The notes under the pieces are model-generated. The model was not told where the DNA came from and did no database searches. It saw only the letters and a list, made by a program, of their open reading frames with translations. Of a DNA stretch of 64,000 nt, positions 33,166-41,015 are shown one piece after another; positions within the stretch are counted from its first letter, which is position 1, and every line of letters begins with the position of its first letter. The stretch lies in the NCBI RefSeq assembly GCF_036227225.1, contig NZ_CP109444.1, positions 6,057,501 to 6,121,500 of the forward strand. Direction: 5' to 3'. The stretch comes from Streptomyces sp. NBC_01478. GTDB taxonomy: Bacteria > Actinomycetota > Actinomycetes > Streptomycetales > Streptomycetaceae. Made by a program: the position numbers and the translations under genes.

Positions 33166-35043
33166 CTAGCTCTTGCGAGCTAGGTCCAATTTGGCCAACA
33201 ACCGTGCCCGTAGAGCTTCAAGGCCGGGGGGGCGCACAGAAAGGTCATCCCGCGCGCGTACGAGCAACGCATTTTTCAGGTTTTCCACCGTTCTGAAGAG
33301 ACGAAGCTCAGAATTTAGGGAAGCTAGCGCAATCTTAGGGTCAACGAGCCGCGCCCACTCACTTTTCCATGCGGCAGCTAGAACTCTTCGCTGTTCCTCG
33401 GTGATGGCGTCTACTGCATCGGCGCGAGCTTGGTTTACAGCGGCGTACTGTTGGCAATGCCATTTAATTTTGTCGAACCTGGATCCTTCTGAAGAAGATC
33501 CAGGTGGCGGAAATTTACGCGTCAGCTCTGCATCGACCAGTCCACCTAGGACTTCTTCCTGCAATGGATCAACGACTTTACGAATAGCGTCTTTGACGGC
33601 CCCTAGGTCCATATCCTTGCCTACCGATGTCATTACCGCATGAACGAGGTCGGCGCTTAGGAGATGACTTTCGATTGCTCGCTGCTCCCAGATGTGGAGG
33701 TTTTCGCGTGAGTCCAAGAGATTCGATCTCGCCTCATCTGTTAGGAGATCTCGGTCCATCAAACACAACCATGGGATTCCAAGTGACAGGTCGGAGAGGG
33801 TTTTGTATGTGGCAAGAACTTGATTACTGTTGCCAGCTACGACTGTATGCACTCTTCCCATCTCTACCGGAAAAAGCGCTTGAAGGAATGTCTTGTCCGT
33901 CTTCCCCTCCACAGCCAGCAATCCGTCAGCTTGTAGAACTTGAGAGGGGGTTAGGCCGAGCAGGGAAAGGAGTTCCATTTTATCTGGTTGGTCATTAAGG
34001 CGAAGAATTTGGTCGCCTGTGCCGGCCGGACGTACTTCGAGCAAGCCTGAAGGGGGGACTGTAGAGATGAGATTCGCGGAATGGCTGACTACAAACACTT
34101 GTGCTCTGTCTGCTAGTTCCTTCATTGATTCAAAAAGTGCGGCCTGAAGTGTCGGGTGCAAATGTTGTTCCGGCTCGTCGAGGAGTAGGACACCACCTGA
34201 TGCTGATACACGTCGGACGAAGTACATGAGGCCGAGGAGGCTTTTTTCTCCGCTGGACAGTTTATCGATGGCATGAGTGATACCTGCGGATACCTCCACA
34301 TAGATTCCACTGGTACCGGATTCACGATCCATGATGGGACGCAGAATTCGCTTACCCGTAGCATCGTTGAAGGCCTTGCAGATCAGATCATATTCATCTT
34401 GAAACGATAGCCCTTGGCGGGCGCCGATGAGCGATTGGTAGTCCAAGGTTGCTAGGTAGCTGGAAATATCTGGCAAGCTAACCATTGCCGAATCCTGAAG
34501 AAGGCTCTGAGTTAGGAATTCGCGTCGTTCTTGCAGTACGTTGTCCGCACGAAACATGCCAAGGTCTACTGTAGGAGTAACGCTAGAGGCCAGTGAACGT
34601 GTGGCGGGAAGGTAGTCGAGACGAGCGAAGGGGTGTTCTTGTTGAAAGCCTTGATTCCGCAGAATGGAAATGACTTCGTCGGTAGGCAGAGGGTCCGGAT
34701 GGTGGACCGTTTGGGTGAGCCTGTTCATAGTAATTGAGATGGGGTATGAGTCAGCAGCTCCACGTGCTAGCCCGTGCACTCGCTGAGACCATTCGTTTAC
34801 AACTTCAAATTCCGATTCTGTGAGATGAATGGACATGGAAATGGTGCAGTCATCCCCGTACGGTCCGACATGTTGAGTTGCGCTATATTGCCCATTCCAC
34901 AAGGCGGCAATTGCGCTGAGTACTTGGCTTTTTCCAGTACCGTTACGGCCACTGATGACTACAACTGGCTCATCTTCTAGACTATGAAAGGAGGCGTGTG
35001 CCAGGCCTTTGAAATTTCTAATGGTCGCACTGGAAATGCGCAC
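33166..35043 (-). CDS. OLD-family ATPase/TOPRIM nuclease
   Basis: A 625-residue ABC-type ATPase fused to a TOPRIM nuclease. Walker A GRNGTGKS (32-39), signature LSSGEKS (262-268), Walker B VLLLDEPEQH (285-294), a switch His in VSHSAN (319-324), then TOPRIM Glu in VEGKTD (378-383) and DRD (430-432). This is the layout of OLD/GajA-type nucleases that act in phage defence. The GTG at 35043 has GGAGG 6 nt upstream and places MRISSATIRNFKG at the N-terminus, as in relatives; the frame runs to 35232. G+C is far below that of the surroundings. No UvrD-like helicase partner is adjacent, so class 1 OLD is likeliest. Confidence 0.88.
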   Translation of the reverse strand: MRISSATIRNFKGLAHASFHSLEDEPVVVISGRNGTGKSQVLSAIAALWNGQYSATQHVGPYGDDCTISMSIHLTESEFEVVNEWSQRVHGLARGAADSYPISITMNRLTQTVHHPDPLPTDEVISILRNQGFQQEHPFARLDYLPATRSLASSVTPTVDLGMFRADNVLQERREFLTQSLLQDSAMVSLPDISSYLATLDYQSLIGARQGLSFQDEYDLICKAFNDATGKRILRPIMDRESGTSGIYVEVSAGITHAIDKLSSGEKSLLGLMYFVRRVSASGGVLLLDEPEQHLHPTLQAALFESMKELADRAQVFVVSHSANLISTVPPSGLLEVRPAGTGDQILRLNDQPDKMELLSLLGLTPSQVLQADGLLAVEGKTDKTFLQALFPVEMGRVHTVVAGNSNQVLATYKTLSDLSLGIPWLCLMDRDLLTDEARSNLLDSRENLHIWEQRAIESHLLSADLVHAVMTSVGKDMDLGAVKDAIRKVVDPLQEEVLGGLVDAELTRKFPPPGSSSEGSRFDKIKWHCQQYAAVNQARADAVDAITEEQRRVLAAAWKSEWARLVDPKIALASLNSELRLFRTVENLKNALLVRARDDLSVRPPGLEALRARLLAKLDLARKS

Positions 35044-35297
35044 AATCACCCTCCGGGTATACCGTACAGCTTCATCAATCTGGCTGGAGGTTACCTCTTT
35101 CCCGAGCTGTACCGTTGTCCTTTTCGGAAATTGAGGGTCTCCATGTAATCGCATGGCTGTCGGGTACCTGACATTTGCAGCTTGCTTCAGAGCAGCGCCG
35201 CTGTTCGGGTGACCTTCACACGCGCAACACACGAGGACCCGTGACGATGGAGGGAACTGTTCGAAGTCTCGATGCGGGGTTGAGTGAGCGGAGAGAA

Positions 35298-36107
35298 CTA
35301 CTCCGAGCCGGCCTGGCGACGAATAGCGCGCTTAGCGGCGGGGGCCTTGGTCGGTGTCATGGGATAGGCGAGCTGACACGTGGCGGCCGGCACCTTCAAC
35401 TCCTCACACAACAGCCGGCGTTCCTGGTCCGCGTCGCTGGTAACCCGGTAGGTGATCAGGAGCGGGCTGGCGTCGCCGATACCCAGCGCGGTCCGCTCGT
35501 CCGGGTAGGGGGTGCGGGCGGTGACGTGCTCGGTGAACGTCAGATTCAGTCCTGCGTCGGCAAGCTGCTGGTACAGGTCGCTGATCTCCGCGTCGGGCTG
35601 CTCGGCGATCGAGGGCACGTCGGCTGCGGTCGACAAGGGGATCAGGACGCGGTGGGCCATGCGGGCGCCGGTCGCCGGGTCGTGGATCATGCGGTCAACG
35701 CTGATGGCGTCTTGGTCCTGCTGGTTCAACAGCAGTGCCGGGGGCCCCTCCAGTGCGGTCCGGCTGACGGCGGGCGGCTCCGTCTCGGCGGTCTCCGGCA
35801 GGCGCCAACTCCCCTTTGTGGTGCGCTGGATGGAGCGTTCAACACGGGTCGCGGGCAGGACTCCGCCGGAGGGAAGGACGATGCTGCCCTTTCCCTGCTG
35901 CGACTCGACCAGCCCCATACGGCGCAACTCGGCGACGGCAGATCGCGCGGTGTGCTTGCCGATGCCGTACATCTCCACCATCGCGGCCTCGGACGGGAGC
36001 AGCTCGCCGGGCTGATAGCGGCCTCGCCTGATGTCTCCGGCCATCCGCTGAGCGACCTGCATGTACATGGAAGGGGCTCGTTCGATGTGCTCTCGGGCTG
36101 CTGCCAT
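35298..36107 (-). CDS. GntR/HutC-type repressor, KorSA-like
   Basis: A 269-residue regulator with a GntR winged helix (YMQVAQRMAGDIRRGRYQPGELLPSEAAMVEMYGIGKHTARSAVAELRRMG) and a UTRA ligand domain. The counterpart in pSAM2, KorSA, represses the activator of replication, integration and transfer. It is divergent from the transfer operon, with two CCACTYAT-N4-ATRAGTGG operators in the gap and two more before the SH3 gene at 30722. A decayed copy of its 3' end lies at 32901-33050. Confidence 0.88.
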   Translation of the reverse strand: MAAAREHIERAPSMYMQVAQRMAGDIRRGRYQPGELLPSEAAMVEMYGIGKHTARSAVAELRRMGLVESQQGKGSIVLPSGGVLPATRVERSIQRTTKGSWRLPETAETEPPAVSRTALEGPPALLLNQQDQDAISVDRMIHDPATGARMAHRVLIPLSTAADVPSIAEQPDAEISDLYQQLADAGLNLTFTEHVTARTPYPDERTALGIGDASPLLITYRVTSDADQERRLLCEELKVPAATCQLAYPMTPTKAPAAKRAIRRQAGSE

Positions 36108-36206
36108 GTCGGGTGTCCTTGTCGGTCGCCGGTAGGTGGGTCAACGGGTGGCTGGTGCTTGGTCGTCGGGCCGGTTGTCAGTGGTGCGTGGTAGGGGCCC
36201 GCCTTG

Positions 36207-36271
36207 CCACTCATGAGGATAAGTGGTCGTCCGTCTGCCGTACATCGAGCTTGGCTCATTCGGATAAGTGG
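36207..36271. promoter_or_regulatory. Two operators in the gntR/tra divergent promoter
   Basis: 36207-36226 CCACTCATGAGGATAAGTGG (both arms intact) and 36252-36271, right arm ATAAGTGG intact and left arm CTCAT. They match the pair at 30595-30663. A partial copy (CCACTCGGATGA) follows near 36313. Confidence 0.8.
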
Positions 36272-36367
36272 TTGACCGTATGAGTGTTTGCGAGTGAAAA
36301 TGATCGCTCCAGTCCACTCGGATGAACGTTCGGGTGGGGTGCGTACTCAGGAGAGAGGTGAACTCCC

Positions 36368-36751
36368 ATGGATAACAAGCCGATCGATGTCGCGCGGCTG
36401 GGTGCGATCCGTTGTGTGATCGCTCCGGAACCGCGTACGACGTTGGAAGGTGATCAGCGCCGCGACCGTGAGGGCAACCCGTTGTGGATCACGGGTCTGT
36501 CCATCCGGCAGGTGACGGGGCGGCGTACGGACGTCGTCCACGTGGTCACCAGCGGTCAGCCGCAGGGCGTCACGGAGGGCAGTGAAATACAGGTCACGAA
36601 CCTGTGGGCCAATGAATGGGCCGTCGACGGCCGGACCGGTACGACCTACCGGGCCGATGCAATCATCCCCGTGTCGGCTTCGGGCGGCGGGGCGGCGCCG
36701 GCTGCTACTCCGGCCGGTCTGCGTGGCAAGTCGGCGGGCGGTGATTCGTGA
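36368..36751 (+). CDS. Hypothetical first gene of the tra operon
   Basis: A 127-residue protein, beta-rich (WITGLSIRQVTGRRTDVVHVV; GSEIQVTNLWANEWAVDGRTG) with a Gly/Ala/Pro tail. It stands where pSAM2-type elements have a regulator or transfer accessory gene. GGAGAGAGG precedes the ATG. The stop overlaps the next start. Function not recognised. Confidence 0.65.
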   Translation: MDNKPIDVARLGAIRCVIAPEPRTTLEGDQRRDREGNPLWITGLSIRQVTGRRTDVVHVVTSGQPQGVTEGSEIQVTNLWANEWAVDGRTGTTYRADAIIPVSASGGGAAPAATPAGLRGKSAGGDS

Positions 36752-37200
36752 TGGAGCGCTATTTCTGGCACCTGAGCGGACCGCAGGCTGACGGTCTGGC
36801 CTGCGTGGTGTGTGCCGCGAATTTCCTGATGCAGAGGATCACGTCCGTTGCGGTCGGCCGGTCACCTGCGGACGAATCGCAAGTGTTCGCATGCAAAGAA
36901 CCGTGCGCGGAACGTATCGCCGAAGAGGCGGAGCGCATGGCGCGCGAGATGCGGACGGCGACGGGCACCACCGCCCTGGACATACCCCAGGGTGACGACT
37001 CGCCGTTTGGTGTCGACGGCCCCTTCGGCTCCCTGCTGCGGGACCTGCGGACGCTGGCCGGTACCGAAGCACTGCTCACCACCTCGGACGACATACCCAC
37101 GATTCGCTTCCTGCTGTCCCTGGCGGCCCGTCACGCCGAAGCGGCCATGATGCGCGCCCGGCTCGTGCTGGCGCAGACCCAGGAAGGGGAGGCGGAGTGA
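36751..37200 (+). CDS. Hypothetical tra-operon protein
   Basis: A 149-residue, mostly helical protein with CVVC near the N-terminus (GLACVVCAANF) and a second Cys pair further on (FACKEPC), a possible zinc site, then long helices. It overlaps both neighbours (TGATG at each end), so it is made together with the transfer ATPase. Function unknown. Confidence 0.65.
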   Translation: MERYFWHLSGPQADGLACVVCAANFLMQRITSVAVGRSPADESQVFACKEPCAERIAEEAERMAREMRTATGTTALDIPQGDDSPFGVDGPFGSLLRDLRTLAGTEALLTTSDDIPTIRFLLSLAARHAEAAMMRARLVLAQTQEGEAE

Positions 37201-38537
37201 TGATCGGCTCCGTGATCGCGTGGGTGCTGTTCGCGCTGGTCCTGCTCGGCATCGTGACCCGGAAGTCGTGGGTACCGCGTCTTGAGGCTCGGGGTGTGCT
37301 GTCTCGGCGGTGGCCGTGGCGCTGGTGGCTGGCCGGTTATCCGGGTACAGCGCTGCGGGTCCTCACGACTTGGCGGCGGCTGGCCTACCTGAATGGGCTG
37401 TCGGTGAGCATGCGGCCGGACCGGCGTGTGATCGGCCGCGATCTGGTGGTGCAGGTGACGGCGCTGCGGCCTCGGCCTCCTCGGCTGGTCTGGCCGGTGC
37501 CGACGAAGACCGGGCTGCGGCTGCGGGTGCTGCTGCATCCGGGGCAGACTCCGGCGCCGTACTACCAGGCGGCTCCTGCCATGGAACACGCCTGGCGGGT
37601 CTACGGCGTGCGGGTCACCTCGCCTCGCCGGGGGCAGGTCCTCATCCATGTCACGGCCCTCGATCCGCTGACTGGTGAAGTCCCTTCTGCCCGTGGGCCG
37701 TTGCCTGTGCTCCTGTCTGCTGACGTGGGCCGCATCGAGGACGGCGAGCCGTGGCTGATCGACCTGAGGCGTATTCCCCACTGGCTGATCACGGGGGCCA
37801 CGCAGTCCGGCAAGTCGTCCTTGCTGGCCTCGCTGGTGCTCGCGCTGGCGCCCCAGCCGGTCGCGCTGGTCGGGATCGACTGCAAGGGCGGCATGGAACT
37901 GGGCCTGTTCGGCGGGCGCCTGTCCGCGCTGGCGATCGACCGTACACAGGCGCTCGGCCTGTTGTCCGGTGTGGTCGACGAGATCCAGGAACGCATGCGG
38001 GTGTGCCGGGCGGCAGGCAAGCGGTCCATCTGGGAACTGCCCGCCTACGACCGGCCGGTGCCCCTGGTCGTCATCGTCGATGAGCTGGCAGAGCTGTATC
38101 TCTCGGACGGCTCGCGGGAGTCGCGCGACGAGGCGGAGCAGTGCGGAACGCTCCTGCTGCGCGTCGCCCAGCTCGGCGCGGCGCTCGGCGTCCACCTGGT
38201 GGTGGCTGGCCAGCGGGTCGGCTCCGATATCGGCCCCCGCGTGACCGCGCTGCGCGCACAGCTCGGCGGACGCGTTGCCCACCGGGCACATGACGAAGCG
38301 TCAGCAGAGATGACCCTCGGGGATATCAACCCGGACGCCGTGGTCACCGCGCAGAACATCACGGAGGACGAACAGGGCGTTGCCGTGGTCGCCATGGCCG
38401 GCCGGTGGATGCGCGCTCGGTCCCGACTGGTCACCCCTGCCGATACGGCCGAGATCACCCGAACCGACCCCCCAGTGAATCCGTTCCTTACTCAACCCGA
38501 CTCCGCGACATCCCAGAAAGGAGAGGCAGCGTCATGA
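37200..38537 (+). CDS. FtsK/SpoIIIE-type conjugative DNA translocase (TraSA-like)
   Basis: A 445-residue membrane-anchored ATPase. One N-terminal membrane helix (SVIAWVLFALVLLGIV) precedes a basic cytosolic region. Walker A is GATQSGKSS (about residue 199) and Walker B LVVIVDELAEL (about 290); GIDCKGGMEL and VAGQRVGSDI are further translocase motifs. Single proteins of this kind move double-stranded DNA between mycelia in Streptomyces plasmids and AICEs. It starts in the stop of the previous gene; GGGGAGG is upstream. Confidence 0.92.
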   Translation: MIGSVIAWVLFALVLLGIVTRKSWVPRLEARGVLSRRWPWRWWLAGYPGTALRVLTTWRRLAYLNGLSVSMRPDRRVIGRDLVVQVTALRPRPPRLVWPVPTKTGLRLRVLLHPGQTPAPYYQAAPAMEHAWRVYGVRVTSPRRGQVLIHVTALDPLTGEVPSARGPLPVLLSADVGRIEDGEPWLIDLRRIPHWLITGATQSGKSSLLASLVLALAPQPVALVGIDCKGGMELGLFGGRLSALAIDRTQALGLLSGVVDEIQERMRVCRAAGKRSIWELPAYDRPVPLVVIVDELAELYLSDGSRESRDEAEQCGTLLLRVAQLGAALGVHLVVAGQRVGSDIGPRVTALRAQLGGRVAHRAHDEASAEMTLGDINPDAVVTAQNITEDEQGVAVVAMAGRWMRARSRLVTPADTAEITRTDPPVNPFLTQPDSATSQKGEAAS

Positions 38538-38725
38538 ATCAGACAGACATGTGGGTCGTCGACTCGTTCCTGTTCCTGTACGTCGTCATGGTCGCCCGGT
38601 CACGGGAAATCCGCTGGTACCAAGCAACCCTTATCTCAATGTTCGGATTCCTGCTGGCCGGAACCCCGTTCGCATATCCCGTGTGGTTCATGGTGCAGGA
38701 AATCGGCGGAATCTTCTTCAGCTGA
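38534..38725 (+). CDS. Small two-helix membrane protein
   Basis: A 63-residue protein coupled to the translocase by ATGA. Two membrane segments (VDSFLFLYVVMVA; LISMFGFLLAGTPFAYPVWFM). GAAAGGAGAGG is upstream. It could be a spread protein or a partner of the translocase; inferred from position only. Confidence 0.6.
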   Translation: MNQTDMWVVDSFLFLYVVMVARSREIRWYQATLISMFGFLLAGTPFAYPVWFMVQEIGGIFFS

Positions 38726-38847
38726 TGCAAGGGAACAACCGCTGAGGCTGCAAGAGGAAATCTCTCAATTATATAAACTGCACTCTTTCAGCTAAGTGAA
38801 GCAAAGTCGAATTTATAGCCAAGCAGAGACAAGCCAGGAGTTGATTT

Positions 38848-38907
38848 ATGAACGCCGCGCCTATCTTTCGCGAAAGGGGTCCTCCCCATGTTTCCGATAT
38901 CGGATAA
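38848..38907 (+). CDS. 19-aa leader ORF overlapping the rep start
   Basis: ATG with AGGAG 8 nt upstream opens MNAAPIFRERGPPHVSDIG and stops at 38907, 20 bp inside rep in another frame. The ribosome site of rep (AGGGG) can pair with CCCC just before its ATG (GGGGTCCTCCCC). Translation of the leader would open that hairpin, a classic way to couple and limit initiator synthesis. Confidence 0.5.
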   Translation: MNAAPIFRERGPPHVSDIG

Positions 38908-40339
38908 GGCGCGGCGCTCGGTCCTGAATCAGGCTGAGCGTCTGCGCCTTCTTTCGTCCACCGAGCGTGACCTTATCCGGCTCGTCCATGAACCGGGATT
39001 CTCGCGCTGGCTCGATCAGATCAAATCCACTGGCGGCTGCGCCCACCCCATCTACCTCGCCGGGCGCACCACCACCAGCGACGCTCTCACCGGTGAAGTG
39101 CTGCGGCACTACGACACAACGGCGGAACCGGGTGGCCGTATGCCGGTGCGGTGCCGCAACCGCCGTGAAACCTGCTGTGAGCCGTGCTCCTACCTCCACG
39201 CAGGCGACACGTTCCACCTGGTCCGCTCCGGGCTGCTCGGCGGTAAGGGCGTCACAGCCGGCGTACGGCATCACCCCCGGCTCTTCGTCACCCTCACCGC
39301 CCCGTCCTTCGGTGCGGTCCACCGTGCGAGCGGTCCTGACGGGGTTGTGTGCCGTCCTCGACGCGACGGCGGAGCCTGCCAACACGGGCGGCCTGTCGGC
39401 TGCGGTCAGAAGCATGCCGACGACGATTCCGCCGTGGGCCAACCACTGTGCCAGGACTGCTACGACTACCCCGGACACGTTCTGTGGCATGCAAGCGCTG
39501 GCTCACTGTGGAACCGCTATTGCCACATGCTCAGGCGGCATCTGGCGACTGCCGCAGGAATTACACAAACCTGTCTCGGCGAACACCTGAAAGTCTCGTT
39601 CGCGAAAGTCGCCGAATATCAAAGGCGGGGTGCAGTTCATTTCCACGTGGTGATCCGGGTCGACGGGCCGGAGGGGCCCTCATCGCCCCCGCCTCTATGG
39701 GCCACAACCGAACTGCTTTTGGGGGTGGTGCATTCGGCTGCGGCCTCGGTGGAAGTGCGCACCTCTCATTCTCCGGCGACCGGTGAACGGGTCGTCAGGT
39801 GGGGTGAGCAGATCGACGCACACCCGATCCGCAGCGACGCATTCACGGAATCCTCGGCAGTCACTGACAGCGCCGTTGCTGCATACGTTGCGAAATACGT
39901 ATCAAAGAGCGTCGGTGACGCGGGCGGCATTGATTACCGCATAACCGACTTCGAGAACATTCGCCTTGCTCCGGTGAATGCCCACCTGCGCGCACTCATG
40001 GCTGCCTGCTGGCGCCTGGGCGGCCTGCCGGAACTGGAGGCGCTCAACCTCCGCTCCTGGGCTCACACGCTCGGTTTCCGGGGGCACGTCCTCACCAAAT
40101 CACGCCAGTACTCCACCACGTACGGGGCACTGCGCTCTGTCCGGGCCGAGCATCAGCGCGGGGGCGCTCTGTTCGCCCTGGAGGACCGAGAGACGGCCAC
40201 CGAATCAGCCTGGCGGTATGTGGGCTCTGGGCACTCGCCGGCCGAAGCAGACATTGCGTACGGCATAGCCGAAGATCTGGCGAACATACGCGAGATCAGA
40301 AGGGACATGATCGCTGAGGGGTGGAAATATGCTGCGTGA
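38888..40339 (+). CDS. RepSA-like replication initiator
   Basis: A 483-residue initiator of the pSAM2 type. The HUH-like metal motif is HFH at 251-253 (RRGAVHFHVVIRVDG) and the candidate catalytic Tyr is in AAYVAKYVSKSV (Y333 or Y337). The N-terminal half has many Cys/His (CRNRRETCCEPCSYLH; CQDCYDYPGH), suggesting a zinc region. It should nick a double-strand origin and start rolling-circle replication of the excised circle. It is preceded by an A+T-rich gap (38726-38847) and a leader ORF, and overlaps the downstream gene. Confidence 0.9.
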   Translation: MFPISDKARRSVLNQAERLRLLSSTERDLIRLVHEPGFSRWLDQIKSTGGCAHPIYLAGRTTTSDALTGEVLRHYDTTAEPGGRMPVRCRNRRETCCEPCSYLHAGDTFHLVRSGLLGGKGVTAGVRHHPRLFVTLTAPSFGAVHRASGPDGVVCRPRRDGGACQHGRPVGCGQKHADDDSAVGQPLCQDCYDYPGHVLWHASAGSLWNRYCHMLRRHLATAAGITQTCLGEHLKVSFAKVAEYQRRGAVHFHVVIRVDGPEGPSSPPPLWATTELLLGVVHSAAASVEVRTSHSPATGERVVRWGEQIDAHPIRSDAFTESSAVTDSAVAAYVAKYVSKSVGDAGGIDYRITDFENIRLAPVNAHLRALMAACWRLGGLPELEALNLRSWAHTLGFRGHVLTKSRQYSTTYGALRSVRAEHQRGGALFALEDRETATESAWRYVGSGHSPAEADIAYGIAEDLANIREIRRDMIAEGWKYAA

Positions 40340-40943
40340 CGATTGCGCGGGATGGTTTCACTTCGGCAGCCGACAGGACGAGCGACCTGAAACTAGTCAA
40401 TTCTGGCGGATTGGCGCAGAGAAGGCAGGCGTCGCCGACAGGCTTAGGGAGATTTTTGGCGGAAAGGTTCGGGACGTCGATTCGGATGGCTTCGTCGGGG
40501 TGGAGCTAGTAACGGGTGTCTCTCGATTTCAAATTCAGGTGGACGGGTCGGAATCGATAGTCATGGAAATGATTTTGTGGGGTCGCGGTGGAGTGGAGCA
40601 TCACTGTGACGGCGAGAGCTTCCTTTCCCCGGTGGAGATGCTTGGTTCCTCTTGTGGATGTCCCTCGCGCATGGAAGATCGCAAGGTGAATGCTAGAAAT
40701 GGAGTCGGACCACAACCCAGTACGTCAATATATTTCCACTTGGGCGAATGTCCCGAGCTGGGGATGTTTAGTTTCCATTCCAATTCGTGGGACATGGCTG
40801 AAAGCGCTAGGGAGGCAAGTTCTAGCTTGATGAAGGAAAGTAATGGGAAACCCTTTGAGCTGTCCTTGGAGTCGGTGAACTTTCCGACTAGGAGCGGGCT
40901 AGTAGTCACCTACGTTAAACCTGCTGTGAGGCCGTTCCGGTAA
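40329..40943 (+). CDS. Gp3-like recombination directionality factor (probable)
   Basis: A 204-residue protein overlapping the rep stop. From memory of the phiC31 Gp3 family, several landmarks align: a GG-V/C-x2-xCDG motif (GRGGVEHHCDGES), a C-x-CP pair (SCGCPSRMED), the strand pair QPSTSIYFHLGECPELGMFSFHSNSW (Gp3 relatives: PTTRLNVxLPxxxGxGxWRLESHG) and a hydrophobic C-terminal strand. Gp3 binds the integrase and switches it to attL x attR excision. Location beside a phiC31-type integrase supports this. A profile comparison is needed to confirm; otherwise hypothetical. Confidence 0.6.
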   Translation: MLRDDCAGWFHFGSRQDERPETSQFWRIGAEKAGVADRLREIFGGKVRDVDSDGFVGVELVTGVSRFQIQVDGSESIVMEMILWGRGGVEHHCDGESFLSPVEMLGSSCGCPSRMEDRKVNARNGVGPQPSTSIYFHLGECPELGMFSFHSNSWDMAESAREASSSLMKESNGKPFELSLESVNFPTRSGLVVTYVKPAVRPFR

Positions 40944-40964
40944 AGGGACTTTGAGGAAAACATG

Positions 40965-40993
40965 GGAGCCCCGGTCATAGTGACCGGGGCTCC
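40965..40993. terminator. Strong terminator between rep-rdf operon and integrase
   Basis: GGAGCCCCGGTCA-TAG-TGACCGGGGCTCC: a perfect 13-bp stem, then TATTTTC. It is located 22 bp after the RDF stop and 22 bp beyond the stop of the convergent integrase gene, so it can serve both. Confidence 0.92.
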
Positions 40994-41015
40994 TATTTTC
41001 TTTGCTTCGTTGATG

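Noticed and set aside
33166..35043. Two-gene Gabija system
   Set aside because: No UvrD-like GajB gene lies next to the ATPase/TOPRIM gene on either side, so a stand-alone OLD protein is the better call.
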